From: Ktedonosporobacter rubrisoli
GTDB lineage: Bacteria > Chloroflexota > Ktedonobacteria > Ktedonobacterales > Ktedonobacteraceae
Assembly: GCF_004208415.1 (NCBI RefSeq)
Contig: NZ_CP035758.1
Span: forward strand, 8,990,001-9,054,000
DNA length: 64,000 nt
Reading direction: 5' to 3'
The notes beneath the pieces were generated by a model, which was not told where the DNA came from, made no database searches, and saw only the letters and a program-made list of their open reading frames with translations. Below, piece by piece: positions 27,058 to 35,472 of this stretch. The translations under genes and the position numbers were made by a program. The stretch's first letter is position 1. The number at the start of each line of letters is the position of its first letter.

Positions 27058-28299
27058 ATGGCTCGCTCAGGAGTTCCTTCCACGCGGTTAAAGCCTCCTG
27101 AACTACAGGAGCAACCAGGAAGCGCCAGTTCAGAGCGACGTTTCCGTCGTATCAGCGCCTGGCTTTTGTGGTTCTTTGCCTTGCAAGGCGAACTGGGGGT
27201 GATATGGGATAGAGAATGGCATGCTCATGTAGGTCGCGATCAGTTCTGGACTCCACCTCATATGTTGATGTATTCAGGTGTGGCGGGCGCGGGATTACTT
27301 GCTCTGCTTGTGGTCTTGTTGGATACGATACGTTATCGGCGCGCTATAGCTGGCGTAAATGATAAAACTACAATCCAGGTCTTTAAAATTTTTCATGCCC
27401 CATTAGGCGCTGTCGTTACCGGCTTTGGAGCGCTTATAGGGCTAATCGCTGCGCCTCTTGATAATTACTGGCACGAATTATACGGTATAGATGTGGCTTT
27501 GTGGGCGCCATTTCATATGATGGGGGTTATTGGTGGTCTCATTGGCATGCTCGGAATCATTTATCTGTTTGCGGCCGAGGCTGCTATAGAACGCGCGAAA
27601 GGCTCGGCAGTCTGGCGCTTGCTGGGACTTAACTTCTTTGAGTGGGGTGCGTTGCTTACGATGGTGACGCTGCTCAATTTTACCTTGACTGGCTTCCTCA
27701 TGTTTCCTGTAGTTGATTTGGGACCGCTGCAGATTTCAACGTACCCTTTACCACTGATCATGTGTGGCGCATTCTGTTTTGTTGCTGCCTTAAGATTAAC
27801 CTATCGGCCCGGGGTGGCTACGCTGATGACGCTGATACTGGTTATGCATACGCTTGTAGTCGAGCTGTTTGTGCCCTGGGCTATTCGTACTGCGGTGGCT
27901 GAGCAAGGATTAGCCTTTCGCGATCCCAACGATATTCCTGTTTTCCGCTGGGATTATGCTCTGTTGCCCTTTCTTTTCATCGTCTCGGTCTTGATTTTTG
28001 ATGGCATTGCTCTGTGGTATAGGCGCCGTGGAGAGCCCAGCAAAATTCTGCAAGGCGTAAAGAAGGCTGGCCTGCTTGGAATGCTGATTACCCTACCAGC
28101 CGTTCCCCTGACCATGTATATATTGCGCTCATATTCGATCTACGCTCCTATATTTCTGCCGCGGCCGGGACTGGAGATCCCCATGGCCTTATGGATAGGC
28201 GCGATTGCCGGAACGGCTATCACAACGCTGTTGGCCGGTTTCTTGGGGGGAATGTTGGGCTCAGAATTTGGTGATATCTGGCGCTGGAACACGCGTTAA
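27058..28299 (+). CDS. Polytopic membrane protein with duplicated D-x3-H / D-x4-P-x-H motif
   Basis: A 413-residue membrane protein from the ATG at 27058 (GAGGAG about 11 nt upstream; the frame also opens 15 codons earlier but without an RBS). About ten helices. Two loops between helices carry the same motif: D51-x3-H55 with D61 and H68 in WTPPH, and D135-x3-H139 with D145 and H153 in WAPFH. The first copy has the spacing D-x3-H-x12-H and the second D-x3-H-x13-H, and both are preceded by W. The arrangement suggests a metal-binding internal duplication. I cannot name the family with certainty. The next gene (secreted, 10 nt downstream) has the same direction, so a complex of the two is plausible. 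An enzyme, transporter or copper-handling role are all open. Confidence 0.6.
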   Translation: MARSGVPSTRLKPPELQEQPGSASSERRFRRISAWLLWFFALQGELGVIWDREWHAHVGRDQFWTPPHMLMYSGVAGAGLLALLVVLLDTIRYRRAIAGVNDKTTIQVFKIFHAPLGAVVTGFGALIGLIAAPLDNYWHELYGIDVALWAPFHMMGVIGGLIGMLGIIYLFAAEAAIERAKGSAVWRLLGLNFFEWGALLTMVTLLNFTLTGFLMFPVVDLGPLQISTYPLPLIMCGAFCFVAALRLTYRPGVATLMTLILVMHTLVVELFVPWAIRTAVAEQGLAFRDPNDIPVFRWDYALLPFLFIVSVLIFDGIALWYRRRGEPSKILQGVKKAGLLGMLITLPAVPLTMYILRSYSIYAPIFLPRPGLEIPMALWIGAIAGTAITTLLAGFLGGMLGSEFGDIWRWNTR

Positions 28300-28309
28300 G
28301 GAGCAGGCT

Positions 28310-28852
28310 ATGAGAGTATTAATGCATCGATTTATGGGCCTTGGCATAGCCCTGGCTTGCCTGGCTTTCTCTCTGGCCCTGGCTCCGGTGGCCAGAGCCG
28401 ATGGCGCGCGTCCGGCGCGCACGGAGACTAGAGCGGCTGGCCCCTATGTCATTGATGTGGGTTTATCCCAGGACCCGCCCTATGTAGATACGCCGCTACA
28501 GTTAACGATTACACCCCATGGTCGCCTTGGGGGATTGCAGGGGCAAATCATCGCGCAGCCAGGGCTGGGGACCAATGCTACCAACCTGCATACGCAGCTC
28601 AAGGCCGTGGGGGCTAACGCTCTGACGGGAAGCATAAGTTTTCCGGTGCGTGGAGCCTGGCAAATCGTTATTGAGCTCAATGGAAAGCAAGGACACGGCT
28701 CCGCCGATTTCGATGTGACGGTAGCAGCCCCGGGCGCGATTCCAACCTGGCTGGGCTGGCTCATTGGTATGACGCCGTTAGTTGGAATCGTCTGGTGGCT
28801 CGCCTGGCTGCATGGCTATCGGCGCAAGCTTCTCTCCAAAAGAGAAGCCTGA
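28310..28852 (+). CDS. Secreted, C-terminally anchored protein with YtkA/CopC-like domain
   Basis: A 180-residue protein that starts 10 nt after the previous stop, with AAGGAG 7 nt upstream. Residues 1-26 form a signal peptide ending at ARADG. Residues 45-140 form a beta-sandwich of YtkA-like or FixH/CopC-like type (YVDTPLQLTITPHGR, then RGAWQIVIEL and GSADFDVTV). A single hydrophobic helix near the C-terminus (WLIGMTPLVGIVWWLAWL) anchors it to the membrane, leaving a basic cytoplasmic tail. The unit with the D/H-rich membrane protein suggests a cell-surface complex. Its 3' end overlaps the end of the opposite-strand gene at 28816. Confidence 0.6.
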   Translation: MRVLMHRFMGLGIALACLAFSLALAPVARADGARPARTETRAAGPYVIDVGLSQDPPYVDTPLQLTITPHGRLGGLQGQIIAQPGLGTNATNLHTQLKAVGANALTGSISFPVRGAWQIVIELNGKQGHGSADFDVTVAAPGAIPTWLGWLIGMTPLVGIVWWLAWLHGYRRKLLSKREA

Positions 28853-29370
28853 GTTCTGTAGGTGGTGGCCGCTATGCCTATAAGCCCGCCAAGTAGATAG
28901 AGGCCACCCGTCCCCAGCACAATGTAGGTCCTGCCGTGTAGCGTGAACCTGAAGGTGAGATAGAGGCCAAAAAGGAGAAAGGCAGTGCCAATGATGCTCA
29001 TTCCGATAAAGAGGGCCTTGATAGAACGCGGTAGGAGTACACCAATGAGCCCGGCAGCCAGGCTAAGAATGCCGATGCCAAAGGCCAGCTCGGCGCGTTC
29101 GTGATAGACCATGATCTTCACGAAAATCGTGCCTATGCTAAGCCCGATCAGGCCCAGCCCTAGGAGGATGTAGGAAACTATCTGGGCCTTGGATCGGGTT
29201 ACGAGTGTACCAACAATCAGCGCGTAAACTGCCAGGGCAAGCGTGGCGAGCCACACGTGCCTGTGATCCATATGGCGCATAACTGTATAGGTATATGCGC
29301 CGATGGCCAGCGTAATGATTTCTAGCGTTGCTATCACAGAGAGCCAGGTCGAGACCGATTTCTTTACCAT
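28816..29370 (-). CDS. Predicted integral membrane protein
   Basis: A 184-residue very hydrophobic protein with about six membrane helices and no recognised motif. His residues near HMDHRHVW lie between helices 1 and 2. AAAGGA lies 11 nt before its ATG. Its last 37 nt overlap the 3' end of the convergent secreted-protein gene, so one of the two stop positions lies within coding sequence of the other strand. Function unknown. Confidence 0.6.
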   Translation of the reverse strand: MVKKSVSTWLSVIATLEIITLAIGAYTYTVMRHMDHRHVWLATLALAVYALIVGTLVTRSKAQIVSYILLGLGLIGLSIGTIFVKIMVYHERAELAFGIGILSLAAGLIGVLLPRSIKALFIGMSIIGTAFLLFGLYLTFRFTLHGRTYIVLGTGGLYLLGGLIGIAATTYRTQASLLERSLRR

Positions 29371-29508
29371 AAGAACTGCTTTATCCTTTTTGCCTTGACG
29401 CGCCGCAGGAAAAAGTTCACAAGAGCACTTTGCGGCTGCGCCTGCTAGCTTTTTATTTTTAGGAGGGACACATCTGTATGCATCCTCTTGCCTCTGGCGG
29501 TGCCGCGG

Positions 29509-31518
29509 CTAGGATGAGCTTTTCCCCTTCAACTTATTGACCTTTTGCGCAAACTCAACAAAGTATTGGATGGCCTGTGGATTGCTCATCGCGCCTATGC
29601 TGATCGCTTTATCGACAGGAAGCGACATCAGGAGCTTCTTCACAGGAACCTCAAGTTTTTTACCGCTGAGCGTACGAGGAACCTCAGCGATTACCAATAT
29701 CTCGTCAGGCACATGATGGGGCGAAACTTCCCGGCGCAGCTTCTCCTTGATACGAGCCTTGAGCTGATCGTCAAGCTGAGCATCTTTGCGCAGGACCACA
29801 AAGAGGGGCAGGTAATAGCCACCTCCAGGTAGCTCAATGCCGACGATTAAGCTGTCCAATATTTCCGGCAGGCTTTCAACCACGCGATAGATCTCGCTAC
29901 TCCCCATTCTAATGCCCATGCGATTGATCGTAGAGTCGGAGCGTCCATAAATGATAGCGCTGCCCCGGGGTGTGATCTTGATCCAATCGCCATGGCGCCA
30001 GATGCCCGGATACATCTCAAAATAGCTTTCTTGATAGCGCCGGTTCTCGGGATCGTTCCAGAAGAAGAGCGGCATTGAAGGCATGGGCTCTGTGATTACC
30101 AGCTCACCTACTTCATCGATAAGAGGATGTCCCTGCTCGTCAAACGCTTCAACTTTGGCTCCAAATGAGCGGCATTGCAGTTCGCCAGTTTCGACAGGGA
30201 GCAGAGGAGAGCAGGTCACAAAGGCCGAGCACACATCTGTGCCTCCACTGACCGAGGCCAGCCACAGATCAGGCTTTACATGCTCATACGCCCAGAGGAA
30301 ACCCTCGGGCGGCAAGGGCGAGCCGGTAGAACCGATGCAGCGCAACTGGCTCAGGTCAAAAGTTTTGCCAGGCTCAATGCCGGCCTTCATGCAGGCGGTA
30401 ATAAAGCCGGCGCTGGTACCCAGGAGCGTCATGCGCGTATCCTGGGCAAATTTCCAGAGCGTCCCCATATCGGGATAAGCTGGGCTACCATCGTAAAGCA
30501 GGATGGTTGCTCCTACCAGCAGGCCGCCAACGAGGAAATTCCACATCATCCAGCCAGTCGTAGTGAACCAGAAAAAGCGGTCCCCCGGCTGCATGTTCAC
30601 ATCAAGGGTCAGGGTCTTAAGATGTTCCAACAAAATACCGCCCTGGCCCTGCACAATTGGTTTGGGCAGACCCGTCGTGCCTGAGGAATAGAGGACCCAG
30701 AGGGGATGCTCAAAGGGGACCTGCTCGAAGACCATCTGCCCGCTATGTTGCTGTAGCAAAGCGGGCCAGAGAAGCGTTGCCTGCAAGTTCTCCGGTAGTT
30801 CTGTCTGTTGCGGTAGCAGATAGGGAACCAGGATAGTATGCTTCAAGGTTGGCAAGGCTTGCTGCAGATCGGCAATGATCGGTCGTCGATCAAAGGTTTT
30901 GCCACCATATTGATAGCCGTCAACGGCAAAGAGGATAGAAGGCTCTATTTGTTTAAAGCGATCGATCACGCTGCTGGTGCCGAAATCAGGCGAGCAGCTC
31001 GACCAGATAGCGCCAAGGCTTGCGCAGGCCAGGAAAGCAACTATTGTCTCGGGAATGTTTGGCATATAAGCAACAACGCGATCTCCGCGCTGGACTCCCA
31101 GGGTGCGCAAGGCTTGCTGCATGGCCCCTACTTTATTTGTCAATTCTTGCCAGGAAATTTCGACAAGCTCATGGTGCTCGGAGCGGAAAAGAAGGGCCGG
31201 TCGCTCATCGGTAGCATTTCTAAAAATATGCTCAGCATAGTTTAACTGCGCTCCAGGAAACCAGGAGGCGCCAGGCATCTTTCTTGCGCTGAGAACTGCC
31301 TTGTAGGGTTGGGAAGCCTTGATGTGAAAATATTCCCAGAGTGAGGCCCAGAAATTTTCAAGCTCAGTGACTGACCATTCCCATAGGGCCTCGCGATCGG
31401 CGAAGTGTAACCCTTTTTCCTGGGTGAGCCATTGCATATAGCGCATAACGCCACTCTGGCTTTTCTGCTCTGCTGAGGGTTCCCAGAGTGAGTGATTATG
31501 ATCGAAGGAAGTTACCAT
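29509..31518 (-). CDS. aacS: Acetoacetyl-CoA synthetase
   Basis: A 669-residue ANL-superfamily adenylating enzyme that activates acetoacetate with ATP and CoA. The opening LWEPSAEQKSQSGVMRYMQWL and WSVTELENFWASLWEYF are typical for acetoacetate-CoA ligases. Core motifs are YSSGTTGLPKPIVQ (A3), WMMWNFLVGGLL, GRSDSTINRMGIRMGSSEIY (A8) and LSGKKLEVPVKKLL with the catalytic Lys (A10). The length matches the family. It diverges from the acetate-type transporter gene across 790 bp, linking acetoacetate or ketone-body use to small-acid uptake. AacS is strongly recognised; a general acyl-CoA synthetase remains a minor alternative. Confidence 0.9.
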   Translation of the reverse strand: MVTSFDHNHSLWEPSAEQKSQSGVMRYMQWLTQEKGLHFADREALWEWSVTELENFWASLWEYFHIKASQPYKAVLSARKMPGASWFPGAQLNYAEHIFRNATDERPALLFRSEHHELVEISWQELTNKVGAMQQALRTLGVQRGDRVVAYMPNIPETIVAFLACASLGAIWSSCSPDFGTSSVIDRFKQIEPSILFAVDGYQYGGKTFDRRPIIADLQQALPTLKHTILVPYLLPQQTELPENLQATLLWPALLQQHSGQMVFEQVPFEHPLWVLYSSGTTGLPKPIVQGQGGILLEHLKTLTLDVNMQPGDRFFWFTTTGWMMWNFLVGGLLVGATILLYDGSPAYPDMGTLWKFAQDTRMTLLGTSAGFITACMKAGIEPGKTFDLSQLRCIGSTGSPLPPEGFLWAYEHVKPDLWLASVSGGTDVCSAFVTCSPLLPVETGELQCRSFGAKVEAFDEQGHPLIDEVGELVITEPMPSMPLFFWNDPENRRYQESYFEMYPGIWRHGDWIKITPRGSAIIYGRSDSTINRMGIRMGSSEIYRVVESLPEILDSLIVGIELPGGGYYLPLFVVLRKDAQLDDQLKARIKEKLRREVSPHHVPDEILVIAEVPRTLSGKKLEVPVKKLLMSLPVDKAISIGAMSNPQAIQYFVEFAQKVNKLKGKSSS

Positions 31519-31814
31519 TGCTCTCTGCCTTTCGGATCAAAATATGTGACAACAAGCTGCATTGCTTAGCGAGCAATTCAATTAATCTGCGACATCTCTG
31601 TCTCCTATAATATACCATTGATCTGTCTGCAAAGTTGTGACTATTTCTCAGCCTTGCCGGCCAACTCCACGCGAAGAGCCTGTAGCGTATTTGGGTATGC
31701 TCTCTGCTGGCGCTTTAGTATAATTTCTCGGGTACTCAACTGTCATTAAATCTTATAAGCACTCCTCCATCTAGAAAAGGTGGCCCTGAAGCAAGCACGG
31801 CTGTATAATTTTCG

Positions 31815-31885
31815 CAGGCGGCAGGAGTGCGGAGGGCGGTCAGCCCTCTGTCAGGGTACGGGGCGTCCCCGTTTCCATTTCTTTT
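31815..31885 (+). ncRNA. Possible short structured RNA with terminator
   Basis: A perfect TATAAT (31804-31809) precedes two hairpins, GAGGGC/GCCCTC (31832-31837 with 31843-31848) and ACGGGG/CCCCGT (31858-31863 with 31867-31872), the second followed by a T-rich tail. CCCT (31844-31847) can also pair with AGGG (31853-31856), giving alternative folds. The -35 region is poor, so confidence is low. Confidence 0.3.
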
Positions 31886-31945
31886 CGGACTGGTGGGCGG
31901 AGCAAAAAAGGAATTTTAAATAACCCTGTGAAGCAAGCGATAACT

Positions 31946-31974
31946 TTGCATGTCCCTGCATCGTGTGATACAAT
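31946..31974 (+). promoter_or_regulatory. Promoter for the acetate-type transporter
   Basis: TTGCAT (31946-31951) and TACAAT (31969-31974) are separated by 17 nt. It would give the transporter gene a leader of about 325 nt. Confidence 0.4.
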
Positions 31975-32079
31975 AGAACTAGCTGCATGTATTGACCTAT
32001 AACATGATAAATACCTCTACAATTAAGAGTAAGACGTGCAGCGAGAAAGGAGGAGTGAACAAACGAGCTGAGTGAAATT

Positions 32080-32220
32080 ATGGTAGACCTGAGTGGTTAT
32101 TGCGTTGTTAGGGGTCCATCGCCCTTTCCCTGTTCTTTAATTAGGACGAGCCTGAAGCCATTCACAGCGTTGTGGATGACCTACCTTATGAGCACAGGCG
32201 TAGGTGCCTGCGTCAAGTAG
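32080..32220 (+). CDS. Possible 46-residue upstream ORF
   Basis: An ATG-started ORF of 46 codons in the long leader ahead of the transporter gene. It has no strong RBS (the nearest GGAGG is about 27 nt upstream) and its product resembles nothing I know. It could be a leader peptide or chance; it is listed because it lies in an otherwise unexplained leader. Confidence 0.15.
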   Translation: MVDLSGYCVVRGPSPFPCSLIRTSLKPFTALWMTYLMSTGVGACVK

Positions 32221-32308
32221 ACATTAGAGGCTAGACATATGCCAGTATGCACAATGGTGCACTACAAAATGCGTTGTTAGTCTTGAATTGTGAAAGGTGG
32301 GATGTATA

Positions 32309-32944
32309 ATGGCTCAATTTACAGCCGAATCAGCACATGCAGAACCGGTAGCGGGCGAAATAGCTAATCCTATTCCTTTAGGTTTAAGTGCCTTTGCCTT
32401 TACAACTGCTATTATTGGTTGCGTGTTTGCCGGATTTATTCTCCCCGGTGTGGGTGCTGCCATCAGTGCTGCGGCCGCAGCGGCCGTTGTCTATGGTGGT
32501 ATTGTCCAGATTCTCGCAGGTATGTGGGAGTTCAGAAAGGATAATACGCTAGCGGCTACCCTCTTCTCAGCTTATGGTGGTTTCCTCGTTGCCCTTGGCG
32601 TTGTCTTAATGCCTACCCTGGGTATTGCAAGTGAGCTAAATCGTACGAATGCTCTTCATCCAGCTCTGGGTCTCTTCTTCCTCTGTTGGACGATCTTCTC
32701 AGCCGTCTTGTTCCTGGCCTCATTAAGGAACAGTCTGGCCTTGCTGATTACGCTGGCCCTGATGTTCCTCTCGTACCTCTTCCTGACAATTGGAGAGCTC
32801 ACGGGAGCAAGCACTGGCTTGCTCATTATCGGCGGCTGGCTGGGGATTGTATGCGCGCTGGTTGCCTGGTATACGGCTCTTGCAGGTATTCTGCATTCGG
32901 CCAACAGCACATTCAGATTGCCTATAGGCGCATTGCGTGTGTAG
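32309..32944 (+). CDS. satP: GPR1/FUN34/YaaH (SatP) family acetate-type transporter
   Basis: A 211-residue six-helix membrane protein of the acetate uptake transporter family. The family signature appears as NPIPLGLSAFAFTT near residue 20, close to the usual NPAPLG, followed by the VYGGIVQILAGMWEFRKDNT segment and the FSAYGGFLVA stretch. The ATG at 32309 is preceded by AAAGGTGG about 9 nt upstream; a GTG four codons earlier is in frame but less well placed. Its function would be proton-linked uptake of acetate or other short acids. It lies opposite aacS, consistent with C2-C4 acid use. The symbol follows the E. coli family member. Confidence 0.83.
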   Translation: MAQFTAESAHAEPVAGEIANPIPLGLSAFAFTTAIIGCVFAGFILPGVGAAISAAAAAAVVYGGIVQILAGMWEFRKDNTLAATLFSAYGGFLVALGVVLMPTLGIASELNRTNALHPALGLFFLCWTIFSAVLFLASLRNSLALLITLALMFLSYLFLTIGELTGASTGLLIIGGWLGIVCALVAWYTALAGILHSANSTFRLPIGALRV

Positions 32945-32962
32945 TGCAGTGAGCGTGCATAG

Positions 32963-33005
32963 GTGCCACCTTCCTGATAAATTGTGAAGGTGGCACTTTA
33001 TTTCT
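32963..33005 (+). terminator. Intrinsic terminator of satP
   Basis: An 11-bp stem GTGCCACCTTC (32963-32973) pairs with GAAGGTGGCAC (32986-32996), followed by TTTATTTCT. It lies about 20 nt after the stop codon. Confidence 0.85.
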
Positions 33006-33231
33006 ATGAGATATCCGGTAAAATATATGTGACGAGGCTAACTAATGGTGCCAATTTTGCCTCTATGAGAACGTTGATTGTATGCGCTGTACCCAGATTA
33101 TGTGTTATAGAAGTCGAGTAATCTTGACGTACTTTGATTATTTCTCTACAATGTGTGGAGATATTGGCTCACATGGGGATGCAATCTTGTGGTTCTACTA
33201 TGTCCCGATATGTGGCGCCTGGAGGTAATGT

Positions 33232-35418
33232 ATGCCAGATCGTGTGGGACAACAGCTTGGCAACTATCGTCTAACAAGTATATTAGGGCAAGGGGGCTTT
33301 GCCGAGGTCTATCTGGGTCAACATGTCTATCTGGGTACTCAGGCTGCAATCAAGGTGTTGCATACTCAGCTTAGCAGTGGGGACGCAGAGCGTTTTCATA
33401 CCGAGGCTCGCACAGTAGCTCATCTGATTCATCCACATATTGTGCGTGTGCTTGAATTTGGAATAGATAATTCCACTCCTTTTCTGGTTGTAGACTATGC
33501 CCCTAATGGAACATTGCGCAAGCGCTATCCGAGCGGAACGCTTTTGCCCCTGGCAGCTATCGTTAGCTACGTGAGGCAGGCCGCCGATGCTCTACAGTAT
33601 GCTCATGAGCAAAGAATAATTCACCGAGATGTCAAGCCTGAGAATATGCTTCTGGGGCGGCGCAATGAATTGCTACTCAGCGATTTTGGCATTGCCCTGG
33701 TCGCACAGAGCGCGCGTTATAATAGCACACAAAGTATGCAGGAGCTGGCGGGCACGATTGCCTATATGGCTCCCGAGCAAATCCAGGCGCAGGCTGGCCC
33801 GGCCAGTGATCAATATTCGCTAGCGATTATCGTCTACGAGTGGTTGTGTGGCGCCCGGCCGTTTCAAGGCTCCTTTGCTGAGGTTGCCGTAAAGCACACA
33901 CTGGTCTCGCCTCCGCCCTTGCGTGAGCGCGTTCCCGAGCTTTCGGAGGCCATTGAGAAGGTTGTTTTGCAGGCCCTGGCCAAAGATCCCAAACAACGTT
34001 TCCCCGATATCACGGCTTTTGCCACAGCTTTGGAGCAGGCATATCATAGCGAACCGGTTCCAGAGATTTTGCAGCCGAGAGCTCCTACGCAAGATGAGGT
34101 GCCCGTTTCGGCTGAGACAGTCTTACTTGCCGATGCGGTGGTTGCTCCTGTGGTTGCCGCGGTATCTGACAAATTGGCACCGGTGACCGAGAATCTGACC
34201 GATGAGCTTTCAACCCGGGCCAGCGCTGATGTAGCTGAGGAAGATGGCTTAGAAACAACGCCATTGCCAGAGGCAATGGCTCTTGAGAAGGAAGTATTTG
34301 TGGGAAACGTCGAGGGGAAGGTAGCGTCTCCCGAGAAGGAGACCAATGAGCTAGAAGTGGTGGCGCAGCCAGAGAAGGGAAGCGGGAAGAAAGGTCGTAC
34401 AGGAGTAATCACGCGGCGCAAGGCCTTGTTTGGCCTGGCCGGAGCACTTGGAATACTTGGGGTTGGTGGGGCAGCCTGGGCCATAAAGAGCCAGGTCTTG
34501 TCTTCGCCCCTGGCGACCCCACTTCCCATTAATGGTTCTAGCGTCCCCGTGCTGGTCTATCGTGGCCATGATGCCATGGTCTGGTCAGTGGCATGGTCGC
34601 CCGATGGCAAACATATTGTCTCGGGGAGCGGTGATAAGACAGTTCAGGTCTGGGATGCGCGCACTGGTTCGCCGCTCTATACCTATAATGGGCATACAGA
34701 TAGCGTCTATGCGGTAGCCTGGTCGCCTGATAGCAGGCGTATAGCCTCGGCCGGCTATGACCAGACAGTTCAGGTGTGGAACGCCGCAACCGGCTTTTAC
34801 CCTTATACCTATACTGGACATTCTTCCTGGGTCTGGTCGTTGGCCTGGTCCCACAATGGGAAGCGTATAGCTTCGGGGAGCGGTGATCAAACGGTCCAGG
34901 TCTGGGATGCCACTAATGGTGAGAATGCTTATGTCTATCGTGGCAGTCAGGGCTTTATTCATAGCATTGCCTGGTCGCCCGACGATAGCATGATTGTCTC
35001 CAGCGATAATCGCGAGGCGCAGGTGTGGGACCCGGCGAGCGGCAATAAGCTGGATACCTATCGGCCATATGCGGCAGCGATCTGGTCGGTAGCCTGGTCA
35101 CCCGATGGCAAACGCATCGCCTCCGCCTGTGACGACAAAACGGTCCAGGTGTGGGACGCCATAGGCGGCGATCATCGCTATGTCTATTATGGCCATAGTG
35201 ATTTTGTCTATGCCGTAGCGTGGTCGCCAGATGGCAAGCGCATTGCTTCCGCCGGCGAAGACAAGACGGTCCAGGTCTGGAATGCCACCGATGGCAGCAA
35301 TGTCATAACGTTTCGTGGCCACACAAACAGCATCCACTCGCTGGCCTGGTCGCCAGATAGTAAGCGGCTGGCCTCAGCTTCCTGGGATATGACCGTCCAG
35401 GTCTGGCAGATTCCCTAA
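33232..35418 (+). CDS. Ser/Thr protein kinase with C-terminal WD40 propeller
   Basis: A 728-residue Hanks-type kinase. Residues 10-270 form the kinase: glycine-rich loop LGQGGFAEV, Lys41, HRD at 131-133 with the catalytic Asp, DFG at 151-153 and APE at 180-182, so it looks active. A Pro/Glu-rich linker of about 125 residues leads to one hydrophobic helix at 397-418, preceded by TRRKALF (Tat-like). Residues 440-728 form seven WD40 repeats, each ending in VQVW or a close variant. The topology should put the kinase inside and the propeller outside. The substrate and sensed ligand are unknown; a sensory role is likely. It converges on the acetoin cluster. Confidence 0.88.
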   Translation: MPDRVGQQLGNYRLTSILGQGGFAEVYLGQHVYLGTQAAIKVLHTQLSSGDAERFHTEARTVAHLIHPHIVRVLEFGIDNSTPFLVVDYAPNGTLRKRYPSGTLLPLAAIVSYVRQAADALQYAHEQRIIHRDVKPENMLLGRRNELLLSDFGIALVAQSARYNSTQSMQELAGTIAYMAPEQIQAQAGPASDQYSLAIIVYEWLCGARPFQGSFAEVAVKHTLVSPPPLRERVPELSEAIEKVVLQALAKDPKQRFPDITAFATALEQAYHSEPVPEILQPRAPTQDEVPVSAETVLLADAVVAPVVAAVSDKLAPVTENLTDELSTRASADVAEEDGLETTPLPEAMALEKEVFVGNVEGKVASPEKETNELEVVAQPEKGSGKKGRTGVITRRKALFGLAGALGILGVGGAAWAIKSQVLSSPLATPLPINGSSVPVLVYRGHDAMVWSVAWSPDGKHIVSGSGDKTVQVWDARTGSPLYTYNGHTDSVYAVAWSPDSRRIASAGYDQTVQVWNAATGFYPYTYTGHSSWVWSLAWSHNGKRIASGSGDQTVQVWDATNGENAYVYRGSQGFIHSIAWSPDDSMIVSSDNREAQVWDPASGNKLDTYRPYAAAIWSVAWSPDGKRIASACDDKTVQVWDAIGGDHRYVYYGHSDFVYAVAWSPDGKRIASAGEDKTVQVWNATDGSNVITFRGHTNSIHSLAWSPDSKRLASASWDMTVQVWQIP

Positions 35419-35472
35419 GGAAGGGTGGTAGGAAACAAGGCAGTCAAGAAAGAAGCCAGCCATTTGCTGAAC

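Larger units (their letters stand above)
31519..32308. other. Long structured divergent spacer (aacS / satP)
   Basis: A 790-bp region between divergent genes. It includes a possible short RNA (31815-31885), a plus-strand promoter (31946-31974), a 46-codon ORF (32080-32220) and two copies of the 11-mer TGCGTTGTTAG (32101-32111 and 32270-32280). No known riboswitch or tRNA is recognised by eye. Confidence 0.45.
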
